Source: Ramlibacter tataouinensis TTB310 (lineage in GTDB: Bacteria > Pseudomonadota > Gammaproteobacteria > Burkholderiales > Burkholderiaceae_C). Taken from it: a stretch of 64,000 nucleotides of DNA. Numbering within the stretch: position 1 is the stretch's first letter; the number at the start of each line of letters is the position of its first letter. Below, piece by piece: positions 38,619 to 50,558 of this stretch. The notes below the pieces were generated by a model that ran no database searches, was not told where the DNA came from, and saw only the letters and a program-made list of their open reading frames with translations. Position numbers and translations under genes: made by a program. The stretch is from positions 501,001 through 565,000 of the forward strand of contig NC_015677.1 of NCBI RefSeq assembly GCF_000215705.1. The letters are read 5' to 3'.

Positions 38619-39290
38619 TTGAACTACGACTTCCAGTTCGACGCCGTCTTCGCCGCCTGGCCTTTGTTGCTGCGCGGCACCTGGATCACGATCCAGCTCT
38701 CGCTCACGGCCACCGTGCTGGGCCTGGGCGTGGCCATCGCCTGCGCCTGGGCCAAGACCTCGGGACCGGCGCCGCTGCGCTGGGGGGTCAATGCCTACAT
38801 CGAGCTGATCCGCAACACGCCGTTCCTGGTGCAGCTGTTCTTCTTTTTCTTCGCGCTGCCCGCGCTGGGGCTGCGCTGGTCGGCCCACGCCGCGGCGCTG
38901 GTGGCCATGGTGGTCAACCTGGGCGCCTACGCCACCGAGATCATCCGCGCAGGCATCGAGTCCATCCCGCGCGGCCAGATCGAGGCCGGCCTGGCGCTCA
39001 ACCTCAAGCGCCACCAGGTGTTCCGCTTCATCGTGCTCAAGCCCGCGCTCAAGGCCATCTACCCGGCGCTCACCAGCCAGTTCATCCTGCTGATGCTGAG
39101 TTCGGCCGTGGTGTCCGCCATCTCCGCCGACGACCTGACCTCGGTGGCGGCCAACCTGCAGTCGCAGACCTTCCGCAGCTTCGAGATCTACATCGTGGTG
39201 GCCGGCATCTACCTGGCGCTGGCGCTGGCCTTCTCGGGCCTGTTCCGGCTGGTCTACCGCCTGGCCCTCAACTACCCGGACCGCCGCTGA
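38619..39290 (+). CDS. ABC transporter permease, polar-amino-acid type (first)
   Basis: A 223-residue inner-membrane protein of the HisM/GlnP permease family with about five hydrophobic segments and the inner-loop motif IESIPRGQIEAGLALNLKR (EAA motif) that contacts the ATPase. The TTG at 38619 gives the expected start (NYDFQFDAVF). No Shine-Dalgarno precedes it, which is odd for the first gene of an operon. It lies about 60 bases downstream of the -10 box. The next gene overlaps its stop. In this operon it probably imports 2-ketogluconate or a close sugar acid. Confidence 0.9.
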   Translation: MNYDFQFDAVFAAWPLLLRGTWITIQLSLTATVLGLGVAIACAWAKTSGPAPLRWGVNAYIELIRNTPFLVQLFFFFFALPALGLRWSAHAAALVAMVVNLGAYATEIIRAGIESIPRGQIEAGLALNLKRHQVFRFIVLKPALKAIYPALTSQFILLMLSSAVVSAISADDLTSVAANLQSQTFRSFEIYIVVAGIYLALALAFSGLFRLVYRLALNYPDRR

Positions 39291-39943
39291 TGCGCACCTT
39301 CGGCTTCCCCGAGTTCCTGTTCATCCTGGAAGCGGCCCGGTGGACCATCGGCCTGTCGCTGATGGCCTTCGTCGGCGGCGCCCTCGGCGGCCTGCTGGTG
39401 GCGCTGGCGCGCACCAGCGAGAACGGCCTGGCGCGCGCCGTCTCCACCGCCTTCGTGCAGGTGTTCCAGGGCACGCCGCTGCTGCTGCAGCTGTTCCTGA
39501 TCTTCTTCGGCGCGCCGGTGCTGGGCTGGGACGTCAACCCCTGGGTGGCCGCCGGAATCGCGCTGATCCTCAACACCAGCGCCTTCCTGGGCGAGATCTG
39601 GCGCGGCTGCATCCAGGCCATCCCGCGCGGCCAGTGGGAGGCCGCCGAGGCGCTGGGCCTGCGCTACGCGGCGCGCATGCGCGACGTGATCCTGCCGCAG
39701 GCCTTCAAGATCGCGCTGCCGCCCACCGTGGGCTACCTGGTGCAGGTGATCAAGGGGACCTCGCTGGCCGCCATCATCGGCTTTACCGAGGTCACGCGCG
39801 CCGGCCAGATCATCAACAACGCCACCTTCCAGCCGCTGGTCGTCTTCAGCGTGGTGGCCCTCATCTACTTCGCCCTGTGCTGGCCGCTGTCGCTGCTGGC
39901 CGGGCGGATGGAGCGCCGCCGGGCGGCGGCACTGGCCCGCTGA
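39290..39943 (+). CDS. ABC transporter permease, polar-amino-acid type (second)
   Basis: A 217-residue partner permease with the same architecture: hydrophobic segments at about residues 20-40, 60-80, 90-110 and 180-205, and the EAA loop [19 protein letters not shown]. The ATG overlaps the stop of the first permease (TGATG), so equal amounts of the two chains should be made. Together with the binding protein and ATPase that follow, it completes a heterodimeric PAAT transporter. Confidence 0.93.
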   Translation: MRTFGFPEFLFILEAARWTIGLSLMAFVGGALGGLLVALARTSENGLARAVSTAFVQVFQGTPLLLQLFLIFFGAPVLGWDVNPWVAAGIALILNTSAFLGEIWRGCIQAIPRGQWEAAEALGLRYAARMRDVILPQAFKIALPPTVGYLVQVIKGTSLAAIIGFTEVTRAGQIINNATFQPLVVFSVVALIYFALCWPLSLLAGRMERRRAAALAR

Positions 39944-39981
39944 GCGGGCCGGACCTTTCCCTTTTCAACGGAGACACTTCC

Positions 39982-40779
39982 ATGCACCACTTCTCCCGCC
40001 GCGCCTTCGCCGCCCTCGGCCTGGCCGCCACCGCCACCCTCGCAGCCCTGGCCGCCGCGCCCGCCTGGGCCCAGGCCCCGGAAGAGATCAGGAAGAAGGG
40101 CGAGGTCACCGTCGGCCTGCTCGTGGACTTCCCGCCCTACGGCACCACCAACGCGCAGAACCAGCCCGACGGCTACGACGCCGACGTGGCGCGCCTGCTG
40201 GGCAAGGAGTGGGGCGTCAAGGTGAACCTGATGCCGGTGACCGGACCGAACCGCATCCCCTTCCTGCTGACCAACAAGGTCGACCTGCTGATCGCCTCCC
40301 TGGCCGTGACGCCCGAGCGCGCCAAGCAGGTGCAGTTCTCCCAGCCTTATTCCGCCGCCACCATCGTGCTGTTCGGCGGGAAGAAGGCCAGCATCAAGGC
40401 GCCGGCCGACCTGAAGAACGTGCGCGTGGGTGTCGCCCGCGCCAGCACCCAGGACGTGGCGCTGACCGCGATGGCGCCCCAGGGCACGGAGATCCGCCGC
40501 TTCGACGACGACGCCTCGGCCATGCAGGCCCTGATCTCCGGCCAGGTCGACGCGATCGGCTGCTCCACCACCGTGGCCGCCCAGATCAACAAGCGCCAGC
40601 CCGGCGCCTTCGAGCCCAAGTTCGTGCTGCGCCAGCAGGAGATGGCGGTCGCCATGCGCCCCGGCCAGGAGCCGCTGCTCAAGGCCGTGAACGAGTTCGT
40701 GGCCAAGAACACGGCCAACGGCGAGCTGAACAAGCTGTACCGCAAGTGGCTGGAGACCGACCTGCCGAAGATGCAGTAA
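39982..40779 (+). CDS. Periplasmic substrate-binding protein of the same ABC transporter
   Basis: A 265-residue protein of the family 3 solute-binding type. A twin-arginine-like N-terminus ([21 protein letters not shown]) runs to a signal cleavage near AWAQA. The mature part has the usual [11 protein letters not shown] opening and [16 protein letters not shown]. The amino-acid signature residues for alpha-carboxylate binding are expected in this fold, but I cannot derive specificity. The operon context (kguE, kguK, kguD, PtxS sites) points to 2-ketogluconate. GGAG lies 8 bases upstream of the ATG. Confidence 0.9.
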   Translation: MHHFSRRAFAALGLAATATLAALAAAPAWAQAPEEIRKKGEVTVGLLVDFPPYGTTNAQNQPDGYDADVARLLGKEWGVKVNLMPVTGPNRIPFLLTNKVDLLIASLAVTPERAKQVQFSQPYSAATIVLFGGKKASIKAPADLKNVRVGVARASTQDVALTAMAPQGTEIRRFDDDASAMQALISGQVDAIGCSTTVAAQINKRQPGAFEPKFVLRQQEMAVAMRPGQEPLLKAVNEFVAKNTANGELNKLYRKWLETDLPKMQ

Positions 40780-40799
40780 CGCCGCCGCGAGGAACCGCC

Positions 40800-41581
<782 letters not shown>

Positions 41582-41582
<1 letters not shown>

Positions 41583-42358
41583 TGCAGCAGGTCCTGATCT
41601 CGCTGGGTTCGTTCGGCGCGGCCGAGGTGCGCCGCCACGGCCAGCTGTGGTTCACCCGGCTGGCTCAGGCCGCCGGCGCCGACGGCGTGGAGGTGCGCGG
41701 CGAGCTGCTGAACGACGCCGGCGCCGAGCTGCCCGCCATCGCCGAGGCGGCGGCGCGCCGCGGCTCGGCCCTGGTCTATTCCAGCCCCGACGGCTTGTGG
41801 GCCGGCGACGGCTCGCTCGACGGCGCGGCCCTGGAGCGCGCGCTGCAGGCCACGCGGGCGCTGGGCGCGACGCGCCTGAAGATATCCATCGGCGGCTTCG
41901 GCGCCGCCTCGGCCGGCAGCTTCGCGCAGCTGGCGGCCGCCCTGGCCGGGCGCGGCATCGAGCTGGTGATCGAGAACGACCAGACCGTCGCCGCCGGCAC
42001 CCTGGCCGCGCTGCAGGCCTTCTTCGCCCAGGCCCAGGCCGCCGGCCTGCCGCTGGGCATGACCTTCGACATGGGCAACTGGCACTGGACCGGTGAATGC
42101 CCGCTGGAGGCGGCCCGCGCCTGCGGTCCGCGCGTCGCCTACGTGCACTGCAAGGGCGTGCAGCGCCAGCCGCACCGCTGGGTCGCGGTGCCGCTGGCCG
42201 AATCGGCCGCGCCCTGGCGCGCGGTGCTGCGCACGCTGCCGCGCGGGCTGCCCTGGGCCATCGAGTACCCGCTGCAGGGCGACGACCTGCTGGCCGTGAC
42301 GCGCGAGCAGGTCGCCCGGCTGCGCGAGGTGTCCGCCACCCTGGAGGCTGCGGCATGA
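41582..42358 (+). CDS. kguE: KguE-like TIM-barrel protein (2-ketogluconate catabolism)
   Basis: A 258-residue xylose-isomerase-like TIM barrel, the same length as I recall for Pseudomonas KguE. Metal-ligand-type acidic residues occur in LVIENDQT, TFDMGNWHW and AIEYPLQGDD. KguE accompanies KguK and KguD in the 2-ketogluconate pathway; its exact chemical step (epimerase or isomerase) is not settled. It overlaps the ATPase gene upstream and the kinase gene downstream (ATGA). The symbol rests on order and size as much as on sequence. Confidence 0.8.
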
Positions 42359-43305
42359 GCGGCGATCACCGCTTCGACGTCGCCCTGTTCGGCGAAATGC
42401 TGCTGCTGCTGGTGGCCGACCGGCCCGGGCCGCTGGAGTCGGTGCCGTCGTTCCACAAGCGCACGGCCGGTGCCGAGACCAACGTGGCGATCGGGCTGGC
42501 GCGCGCCGGCCTGCGCGTGGGCTGGGCCAGCCGCCTGGGCACCGACTCCATGGGCCGCTACCTGCTGGGCGAGATGCGGCGCGAGGGCATCGACTGTTCC
42601 CGCGTCAGCTGCGATCCGGCGCAGCGCACGGGCTTCCAGTTCAAGGGACGGGTCACCGACGGCAGCGACCCGCCGGTGGAGTACCACCGCAAGGGCTCGG
42701 CGGCCAGCCGGATGACGCCGGCCGACATCGACGTGGACTGGCTGCTGGGCGCGCGGCACCTGCATGCCACCGGCGTGTTCCCGGCGATCTCGGCGACCGC
42801 CCTGGCGACCGCGCGCCAGGCCCTCGAGCTGATGCGCGCCGCCGGCCGCACCATCTCCTTCGATCCCAACCTGCGGCCCACGCTGTGGGCCACGCCCGAG
42901 GACATGCGGCGCGAGATCAACGCGCTGGCGTTCCAGGCCGACTGGGTGCTGCCGGGGCTGGAGGAGGGGCGCTTCCTGACCGGCGAGCGCTCGCCCGAGG
43001 CCATCGCCCGCTTCTACCGCGAGCGCGGCGCCAGCCTGGTCGCCGTCAAGCTCGGGCCCGAGGGCGCGTACTACGACGGCGAGCAGGGCAGCGGCCACGT
43101 GCCGGGCTTTCCGGTCCGGGAGGTGGTCGACACCGTGGGCGCCGGCGACGGCTTCGCGGTCGGCGTGGTCAGCGCCTTGCTGGAAGGCCGCGGCACCGCC
43201 GACGCGGTTCGCCGCGGCGCCTGGATCGGCGCGCGCGCCGTGCAGGTGCTGGGCGACACCGAGGGCCTGCCGACGCGCGCCGAACTGCAGGCGGCTGGGC
43301 TGTGA
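42355..43305 (+). CDS. kguK: 2-Ketogluconate kinase (PfkB family)
   Basis: A 316-residue ribokinase-fold sugar kinase. The N-terminal FGEMLLLL and AGAETNVAIGLARAG motifs and the C-terminal DTVGAGDGFAVG, with catalytic Asp265, are intact. By context it phosphorylates 2-ketogluconate to 2-keto-6-phosphogluconate. The alternative is a 2-dehydro-3-deoxygluconokinase, a close relative that cannot be separated by eye. The start overlaps the kguE stop. Confidence 0.83.
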   Translation: MSGDHRFDVALFGEMLLLLVADRPGPLESVPSFHKRTAGAETNVAIGLARAGLRVGWASRLGTDSMGRYLLGEMRREGIDCSRVSCDPAQRTGFQFKGRVTDGSDPPVEYHRKGSAASRMTPADIDVDWLLGARHLHATGVFPAISATALATARQALELMRAAGRTISFDPNLRPTLWATPEDMRREINALAFQADWVLPGLEEGRFLTGERSPEAIARFYRERGASLVAVKLGPEGAYYDGEQGSGHVPGFPVREVVDTVGAGDGFAVGVVSALLEGRGTADAVRRGAWIGARAVQVLGDTEGLPTRAELQAAGL

Positions 43306-43307
43306 GC

Positions 43308-44279
43308 ATGGTACGCAAGTCGGTGCTGGTGTTCCGCGAGCTGCCGCCGGACCAGCTGGCGCGCATCACCGCGGTGCACGAGGTGGTGGTGGCCAATCCG
43401 CGCAAGCCCGCCGAACGCCCGGCCTTCGAGGCCGCCTTGCCGCACGCCCACGGCCTGATCGGCTCCAGCCATCCCGTCACGCCGCAACTGCTGGCCCAGG
43501 CGTCGCAACTGGAGGTGATCTCCAGCATCTCCGTGGGCGTGGACAACTATCCGCTGGACGCGCTGCGCGAACGCGGCATCCTGCTGTGCCACACGCCGGG
43601 CGTGCTGACCGAGACCACGGCCGACACCGTGTTCGCCCTGGTGATGGCCACCAGCCGGCGCATCGTCGAGCTGGCCAACCACGTGCGCGAAGGCCGCTGG
43701 GACCGCAACATCGGCGAAGACCTGTTCGGCTGGGACGTGCACGGCAAGACCCTGGGCCTGCTGGGCTTCGGCCGCATCGGCCAGGCGGTGGCCCGGCGCG
43801 CGGCCCTGGGGTTCGGCATGCCGGTGCTCTACCACAGCCGCCGGCCGGTGGACATGCCCGAGCTCGCGGGCCGCGCCGTCCACACGCCGCTGGACCGATT
43901 GCTGGCGCAAGCCGACATCGTGGCCGCGGTGCTGCCGCTGACGCCGCAGACGCGCGGGCTCATGGGCGCGCGCGAGTTCGGGCTGATGAAGCCGGGCGCG
44001 ATCTTCGTCAACGGCGGCCGCGGCGCGACGGTGCAGGAGGACGCGCTGCTGCAGGCGCTGGACCAGGGCCGGCTGCGCGCGGCCGGCCTGGACGTGTTCG
44101 CGACCGAGCCCCTGCCGCCGGACTCGCCCCTGCGGCGCCATCCGCGCGTCACGGCGCTGCCGCACATCGGCTCGGCCACCCACGAGACGCGCCAGGCCAT
44201 GGCCGCCCTGGCGACCACCAACCTGCTGCAGGCCCTGGCGGGCCAGCGGCCGCAGGCGGTGTACGCGGGCGGCGCCTGA
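43308..44279 (+). CDS. kguD: 2-Keto-6-phosphogluconate reductase, D-2-hydroxyacid dehydrogenase family
   Basis: A 323-residue NAD(P)-dependent dehydrogenase. The Rossmann motif GLLGFGRIGQAVARRA lies near residue 150, and the catalytic Arg, Glu and His are seen in NGGRGA, FATEPLPP and LPHIGSATH. In the kgu pathway it reduces 2-keto-6-phosphogluconate to 6-phosphogluconate, which then enters the Entner-Doudoroff route. The sequence alone also fits GhrB-type glyoxylate/2-ketogluconate reductases. The ATG lies 2 bp after the kinase stop. Confidence 0.85.
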   Translation: MVRKSVLVFRELPPDQLARITAVHEVVVANPRKPAERPAFEAALPHAHGLIGSSHPVTPQLLAQASQLEVISSISVGVDNYPLDALRERGILLCHTPGVLTETTADTVFALVMATSRRIVELANHVREGRWDRNIGEDLFGWDVHGKTLGLLGFGRIGQAVARRAALGFGMPVLYHSRRPVDMPELAGRAVHTPLDRLLAQADIVAAVLPLTPQTRGLMGAREFGLMKPGAIFVNGGRGATVQEDALLQALDQGRLRAAGLDVFATEPLPPDSPLRRHPRVTALPHIGSATHETRQAMAALATTNLLQALAGQRPQAVYAGGA

Positions 44280-44321
44280 GCCCGCGTCGTCGCCTCGGCG
44301 CGATTGCCCATAATCGCGGCC

Positions 44322-45182
44322 ATGGCCACCTTCCCGCCGCCCGCCGCGCCGCTGCCCTCCCGCTTCTGGGCCGACCTGTCCACCCGCCAGTTCGCGCAGC
44401 TGCAGGCCGCGGGCCGGGCGCAGGAGGTGGTGGCGGTGCTGCCGGTGGCCGCCATCGAGCAGCACGGGCCGCACCTGCCGGTCAGCGTGGACGCCACCCT
44501 GGTCGACGGCGTCATCGCCGCCAGCCTGCCGCACCTGCCGGCCGGGTTGCCGGTGCTGTTCCTGCCCACCCAGGCGGTGGGCAAGAGCAACGAGCACATC
44601 CGCTTTCCGGGCACGCTGACGCTGTCGGCCGAGACGCTGATCCGGCTGTGGACGGAGATCGGCGAGTCGGTGGCGCGCGCCGGCGTGCGCAAGCTGGTGC
44701 TGTTCAACTCGCACGGCGGGCAGGTCAGCGTGACGGACATCGTGGCGCGCGAGCTGCGCACGCGCTGCGACCTGATCGTCTACTCCACCCACTGGTTCAC
44801 CCTGCCGCTGGGCGCGCAGGTCCATGGCCGCTTCAGCCCCGAGGAGCACCGCTTCGGCATCCACGCGGGCGACATGGAGACCTCGATGATGCTGGCGCTG
44901 CGGCCGCAGCTCGTGGCCATGGACCAGGCGCGCGACTTCAAGTCCAGCGCGCAGGAGCGGGCGGCGAAGTACCCCATCCTGGGCAACGGCAGCAGCGCCA
45001 AGCTGGGCTGGCAGATGCAGGACTACCACCCCCAGGGCGCTGCCGGCAACGCCACGCTGGCCACCGCCGACAAGGGCCGGGCGGTGGTGGAGGCCGCGGG
45101 GCGGCAGCTGGCCCTGCTGCTGCAGGAGGTCGCGCAGCTGCCGCTGTCCACCCTGGTCGAGAAGCCGGGGGGACTCGAGTGA
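44322..45182 (+). CDS. Creatininase family amidohydrolase
   Basis: A 286-residue protein of the creatininase/MftE fold. Metal-binding residues are present in AAIEQHGPHLPVSVD and in LFNSHGGQVS, and FGIHAGDMETSMML carries the later Glu. Family members hydrolyse cyclic amides or peptides; the substrate here is unknown. It follows kguD by 42 bp. A CATAAT at 44309-44314, 12-13 bases before the ATG, could give it a leaderless transcript of its own, so membership in the kgu operon is doubtful. Confidence 0.85.
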   Translation: MATFPPPAAPLPSRFWADLSTRQFAQLQAAGRAQEVVAVLPVAAIEQHGPHLPVSVDATLVDGVIAASLPHLPAGLPVLFLPTQAVGKSNEHIRFPGTLTLSAETLIRLWTEIGESVARAGVRKLVLFNSHGGQVSVTDIVARELRTRCDLIVYSTHWFTLPLGAQVHGRFSPEEHRFGIHAGDMETSMMLALRPQLVAMDQARDFKSSAQERAAKYPILGNGSSAKLGWQMQDYHPQGAAGNATLATADKGRAVVEAAGRQLALLLQEVAQLPLSTLVEKPGGLE

Positions 45183-45337
45183 GCGCTGCGCGCGCATGCG
45201 GCTGAGGCCGCGCGGCGACCGTCATTGCCGTCCTACGCCAGCTTGCGAGGGCGCCGATGGCGGCTGCGCCCGCACTCCCTAGATTGAAGGGACCAGGCCG
45301 GCGCCGCCGGCCGCAACCCCGATCCAAGGAGAAACAC

Positions 45338-45832
45338 ATGGCGACAGTGGCAGAGATCATGACGCGCGAGGTCCGCAGCATGACCCCGCAGGACACCCTG
45401 GTGCAGGCCGCCCAGGTGATGGACGAACTGAACGTGGGCGTGGTGCCGGTGTGCGAAGGCGAACGGCTGGTGGGCATGGTCACCGACCGCGACATCGTGG
45501 TGCGCGGCCTCGCGCGCGAGCTGGACCCCAAGAGCTGCAAGCTGGCCGACGTGATGAGCGGCCACGTGCGCACGGTGCGCGAGAACGACGACGTGGACGA
45601 GGTGCTCAGCGAGATGGCCACCGCGCAGATCCGCCGCATGCCGGTGGTGGACGCGCAGGAGCGGCTGGTGGGCATCGTCTCGCTCGGCGACATCGCGGCC
45701 AAGGACCCGGAGGACGAGGTGGACGTGGCGATGTCGCTGGGGGACATCTCCTCGCCGGCCGAGCCCGACCGCACAGGCACGGCGGAGCAGTCCCAGGGCA
45801 GCACTGGCCAGACCCAGGGGCAGCCGTCCTGA
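45338..45832 (+). CDS. CBS-domain pair protein
   Basis: A 164-residue cytoplasmic protein made of two CBS motifs (IMTREVRSMTPQDTLVQAAQ and VMSGHVRTVRENDDVDEVLS, both followed by the VTDRDIVVRGL/VSLGDIAAK segment). Such pairs bind adenosyl ligands and act as energy or redox sensors. The C-terminal 25 residues are low-complexity (Gly, Gln, Ser, Thr). AAGGAG lies eight bases before the ATG. It stands alone, and no partner enzyme is adjacent. Confidence 0.92.
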   Translation: MATVAEIMTREVRSMTPQDTLVQAAQVMDELNVGVVPVCEGERLVGMVTDRDIVVRGLARELDPKSCKLADVMSGHVRTVRENDDVDEVLSEMATAQIRRMPVVDAQERLVGIVSLGDIAAKDPEDEVDVAMSLGDISSPAEPDRTGTAEQSQGSTGQTQGQPS

Positions 45833-45863
45833 CGGCGGATGCATGCGGCGTTAAGCTCGCCGC

Positions 45864-46895
45864 ATGCGGATTGAAACACTGCGACACAAGCTGCGCGCCC
45901 TCGGCGCGGGCCCGCTGCACGAGCAGCGAGTGTTGCGCTTGTGGTCGCAGGCGCTGCCCCAGGACAGCGGCCGGCGGCGCATAGCCGACTTCCTGCCGCG
46001 CGCCCTGCGCGAGGCGCTGCCCGCGCTCGAGCTCGAGCTGGCCGGGCTGGCGCGGCTGGCCTCGGCGCATCCGGCGGCCGACGGCTCCGAGCGCCTGCTG
46101 GTGCAACTGGCCGACGGTCAGACGGTGGAGAGCGTGCTGCTGCCGCACGGCGGCCTGTGCGTGTCCACCCAGGTGGGCTGCGCCGTCGGCTGCGTGTTCT
46201 GCATGACGGGCAAGAGCGGCCTGCTGCGCCAGCTCGGCGGCGCGGAGATCGTGGCGCAGGTGGCGCTGGCGCGGCGCCGGCGTCCGGTGGGCAAGGTGGT
46301 GTTCATGGGCATGGGCGAGCCCGCGCACAACCTTGACAACGTGCTGGAGGCGATCGAGCTGCTGGGCACGGTCGGCAACGTGGGCCACAAGAACCTGGTG
46401 TTCTCCACCGTCGGTGACATGCGGGCCTTCGAGCGCCTGCCGCAGGGACGGGTCAGGCCGGCGCTGGCGCTGTCGCTGCACACGACGCGCGCCGACCTGC
46501 GCGAGCGGCTGCTGCCGCGCGCACCGCGCATCGCACCCGACGAACTGGTGGAGCAGGGCGAGCGCTATGCCCGCGCCACCGGCTACCCCATCCAGTACCA
46601 ATGGACGCTGCTCGAGGGCATCAACGACGGCGACGACGAGCTGGACGGCATCGCCCGGCTGCTGCACGGCAAGTACGCCGTGCTCAACATGATTCCCTAC
46701 AACGCGGTGGACGGGTTGGCCTTCCGCCGCCCGTCCTGGGAGCGGGCCGCCGCCATCGCGCGCCAGCTGCACCGGCGCGGCGTGCTGACCAAGCTGCGGC
46801 AATCGGCCGGGCAGGACGTGGAGGGCGGCTGCGGCCAGCTGCGCGCCCGGGTGCAGGGCGGCGGTGCCCAGCCGGTGACCCTGGTGCGCGCCTGA
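45864..46895 (+). CDS. RlmN/Cfr-family radical SAM rRNA methyltransferase paralogue
   Basis: A 343-residue radical SAM enzyme, about 40 residues shorter than RlmN of E. coli (384). The 4Fe-4S cysteines are Cys106, Cys110 and Cys113 in GCAVGCVFC. The two catalytic cysteines of the RlmN mechanism are also present, Cys99 (LCVSTQ) and Cys323 (GGCGQL). VVFMGMGEPAHNLDNV is the family motif. The active site therefore looks complete. The N-terminal accessory domain is short and divergent, which suggests a paralogue with a different RNA target rather than the main RlmN. Confidence 0.88.
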   Translation: MRIETLRHKLRALGAGPLHEQRVLRLWSQALPQDSGRRRIADFLPRALREALPALELELAGLARLASAHPAADGSERLLVQLADGQTVESVLLPHGGLCVSTQVGCAVGCVFCMTGKSGLLRQLGGAEIVAQVALARRRRPVGKVVFMGMGEPAHNLDNVLEAIELLGTVGNVGHKNLVFSTVGDMRAFERLPQGRVRPALALSLHTTRADLRERLLPRAPRIAPDELVEQGERYARATGYPIQYQWTLLEGINDGDDELDGIARLLHGKYAVLNMIPYNAVDGLAFRRPSWERAAAIARQLHRRGVLTKLRQSAGQDVEGGCGQLRARVQGGGAQPVTLVRA

Positions 46896-46909
46896 CCGCG
46901 GCAAAGAAA

Positions 46910-46929
46910 AAGGGCGCCGCGGCGCCCTT
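46910..46929 (-). terminator. Intrinsic terminator of the KGG gene (between convergent genes)
   Basis: AAGGGCGCC/GGCGCCCTT form a 9-bp near-perfect stem. On the minus strand it is directly followed by TTTTTCTTT, a strong T-run, so it ends the KGG gene transcript. On the plus strand a shorter T-stretch is absent, so it is weaker for the RlmN paralogue. Confidence 0.82.
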
Positions 46930-46957
46930 GTCTCCTCGCGCAAACGTTGCGCGTTGC

Positions 46958-47194
46958 TTACTTCTTGTTGCTGGCGTTGTTGGAGCGGTTGTTCTGGCTG
47001 CGGGCCATTCCGCCCTTGCGGCCGGCCTCGCGTGCCTCCTCCGAACTGAACTCGTGGGCCGTGCCTTTCTCGTGGGCGGCGCGTCCGCCCTGGCTGGCGA
47101 TCTCACGCTGACGCTGGGGATCCATCGAGGCGAAGCCGCGATTGGAGCTGCCGCTCTTGCCGCCTTGGTTGTTGCCCTGGTTGTTCGATGCCAT
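46958..47194 (-). CDS. KGG-repeat stress-induced protein (YciG/con-10-like)
   Basis: A 78-residue hydrophilic protein with the KGG-type motifs GFASMDPQRQREIASQGGRAAH and EAGRKGGMARS (each cited in part). The family is induced under desiccation, stationary phase or general stress in many bacteria. It is strongly polar (Asn, Gln, Gly, Ser) with no membrane segment and ends in an Asn-rich tail. CAGGAG seven bases before the ATG at 47194 supports this start. A strong terminator follows. Confidence 0.85.
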   Translation of the reverse strand: MASNNQGNNQGGKSGSSNRGFASMDPQRQREIASQGGRAAHEKGTAHEFSSEEAREAGRKGGMARSQNNRSNNASNKK

Positions 47195-47228
47195 GGTGGT
47201 ACTCCTGAAAAAAGCAAAGGGTTGATGG

Positions 47229-47251
47229 ATGGCCGGCACCGCACCGGCCAT
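47229..47251 (-). terminator. Hairpin upstream of the KGG gene
   Basis: ATGGCCGG and CCGGCCAT form a perfect 8-bp stem with a 7-nt loop. On the minus strand a T-rich stretch (CTTTGCTTTTTT) follows about 8-16 bases later. It may end the thioredoxin transcript (stop at 47358) or fold in the KGG leader. The spacing is too long for a classical terminator. Confidence 0.3.
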
Positions 47252-47357
47252 GGCTGCCATTGAGCGTTGGCCCTGTGCGCGCACTCGTCAGGGCGAGGTG
47301 AAGAGCTGTGTAGGACGGCACCTTGCCCAGTTACAAGGCACGCGGCGCCGCGTGCCT

Positions 47358-47738
47358 TCAGGGCGGGGGCAGCACGCCGTCGTTCAGACGTTGCAACAGC
47401 GCCTGCGCCTCGGGCTGCGGCCGCCCCGACGCGGCGTCGGCCTGCAGGCTCGCCAGCAGGCGTTCGACCTGCGCCGCGGACGGCAGCACCGGGCCGAAGA
47501 AGCGGGCCTGACCGGCCTGCGCCACCAGCAGCGTGGGAAAGGTCTCCACGTCCACGTCGCCCAGCGCGTCGGCTTCGTCCTCGATGTCCACCCAGGCGAA
47601 GCGCATCCCGGGCCGGGCGGCGGCGGCCTGCTCGAACGCACCGCGCCACTCGCGGCAGGTGCCGCACCACTGCGCGCACAGGCAGATCACCTGCCAGTCG
47701 GTCGGAGGGGGGGCCGCCAGGGCGCGGGTCGACTGCAT
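47358..47738 (-). CDS. Thioredoxin-family protein
   Basis: A 126-residue thioredoxin fold without a signal peptide. The redox motif is CGTC (AQWCGTCREW, near residue 25), and VETFPTLLV is the cis-proline strand. The C-terminal third (ASLQADAASGRPQPEAQALL) is an Ala/Gln-rich helical extension not found in ordinary thioredoxin. It is likely a cytoplasmic disulfide reductase. It lies downstream of the hybrid kinase gene by about 30 bp. Confidence 0.88.
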   Translation of the reverse strand: MQSTRALAAPPPTDWQVICLCAQWCGTCREWRGAFEQAAAARPGMRFAWVDIEDEADALGDVDVETFPTLLVAQAGQARFFGPVLPSAAQVERLLASLQADAASGRPQPEAQALLQRLNDGVLPPP

Positions 47739-47767
47739 GGTGATCGCAGTTTAACGACGCGCCCCGC

Positions 47768-49990
<2,223 letters not shown>

Positions 49991-49993
49991 CAG

Positions 49994-50482
49994 CTACTCC
50001 AGCACGATGGCCTTGAGCTGCCAGATCGACCGCTGGTAGTAGCGCGTGTTGCGCAACTGCGGCCATTGGTCGAACGGGTAGATCACGAACAGCGGGCCAC
50101 GCTCGCGCACCGCGATCGGCTTGTCGTCGATCAGATGGGCCACCACCACGTCGTACTGCTTCGCGTCCGAGGCAGGGATGGCGATCCGGTAGTCGTTGAG
50201 CGCGCTGGCCTGCAGCACGGTGCCGCGCGATTCCACCTGCTTCAGCAGATCGCGCAGCAGGGGGCCGGTGAATTTCTGCGGCCCCGGCACCCAGGGGGTG
50301 TGGGTGGTGAAACTGTGCTGCGGCAGCCGTTGCAGCGCGGCCAGGTCAAACTGCGCGGGCAGGCCGGAGCCCGTCTTGCCCGAAATGGTCAGCAGTGCAC
50401 GTGGATTGGCGGCATGCGCGGGCAGGGCAGCCAGGCCAAGCAGCGTCAGGCACTGGCGTCGACGAAGGGAGAGAGAGTTCAT
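49994..50482 (-). CDS. Exported protein with a molybdopterin-oxidoreductase-like domain
   Basis: A 162-residue protein with an export signal beginning MNSLSLRRRQC and followed by LTLLGLAALPAHA. The mature domain (FTGPLLRDLLKQV, ALNDYRIAIPASDAKQYDVVVAHL, GPLFVIYPFDQWPQLR) resembles the SUOX-type oxidoreductase fold, but it is small and has no obvious molybdenum-ligand cysteine. It is most likely a ligand-binding remnant of the fold. It sits 3 bp upstream of a hybrid histidine kinase on the same strand, so it may present a signal to that kinase. This is inference. Confidence 0.7.
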   Translation of the reverse strand: MNSLSLRRRQCLTLLGLAALPAHAANPRALLTISGKTGSGLPAQFDLAALQRLPQHSFTTHTPWVPGPQKFTGPLLRDLLKQVESRGTVLQASALNDYRIAIPASDAKQYDVVVAHLIDDKPIAVRERGPLFVIYPFDQWPQLRNTRYYQRSIWQLKAIVLE

Positions 50483-50558
50483 GAGTCACACGCAATGCGT
50501 GACAGATTGAATCACGGACGCGGCCGTTGGTCTTAAGGTGTTTGCTTAAAGCGCGTGG

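Noticed and set aside
42355..43305. Alternative call of kguK as a stand-alone KDG kinase
   Set aside because: The kinase fold fits both, but the kguE-kguK-kguD order, matching lengths and PtxS operators favour 2-ketogluconate metabolism.
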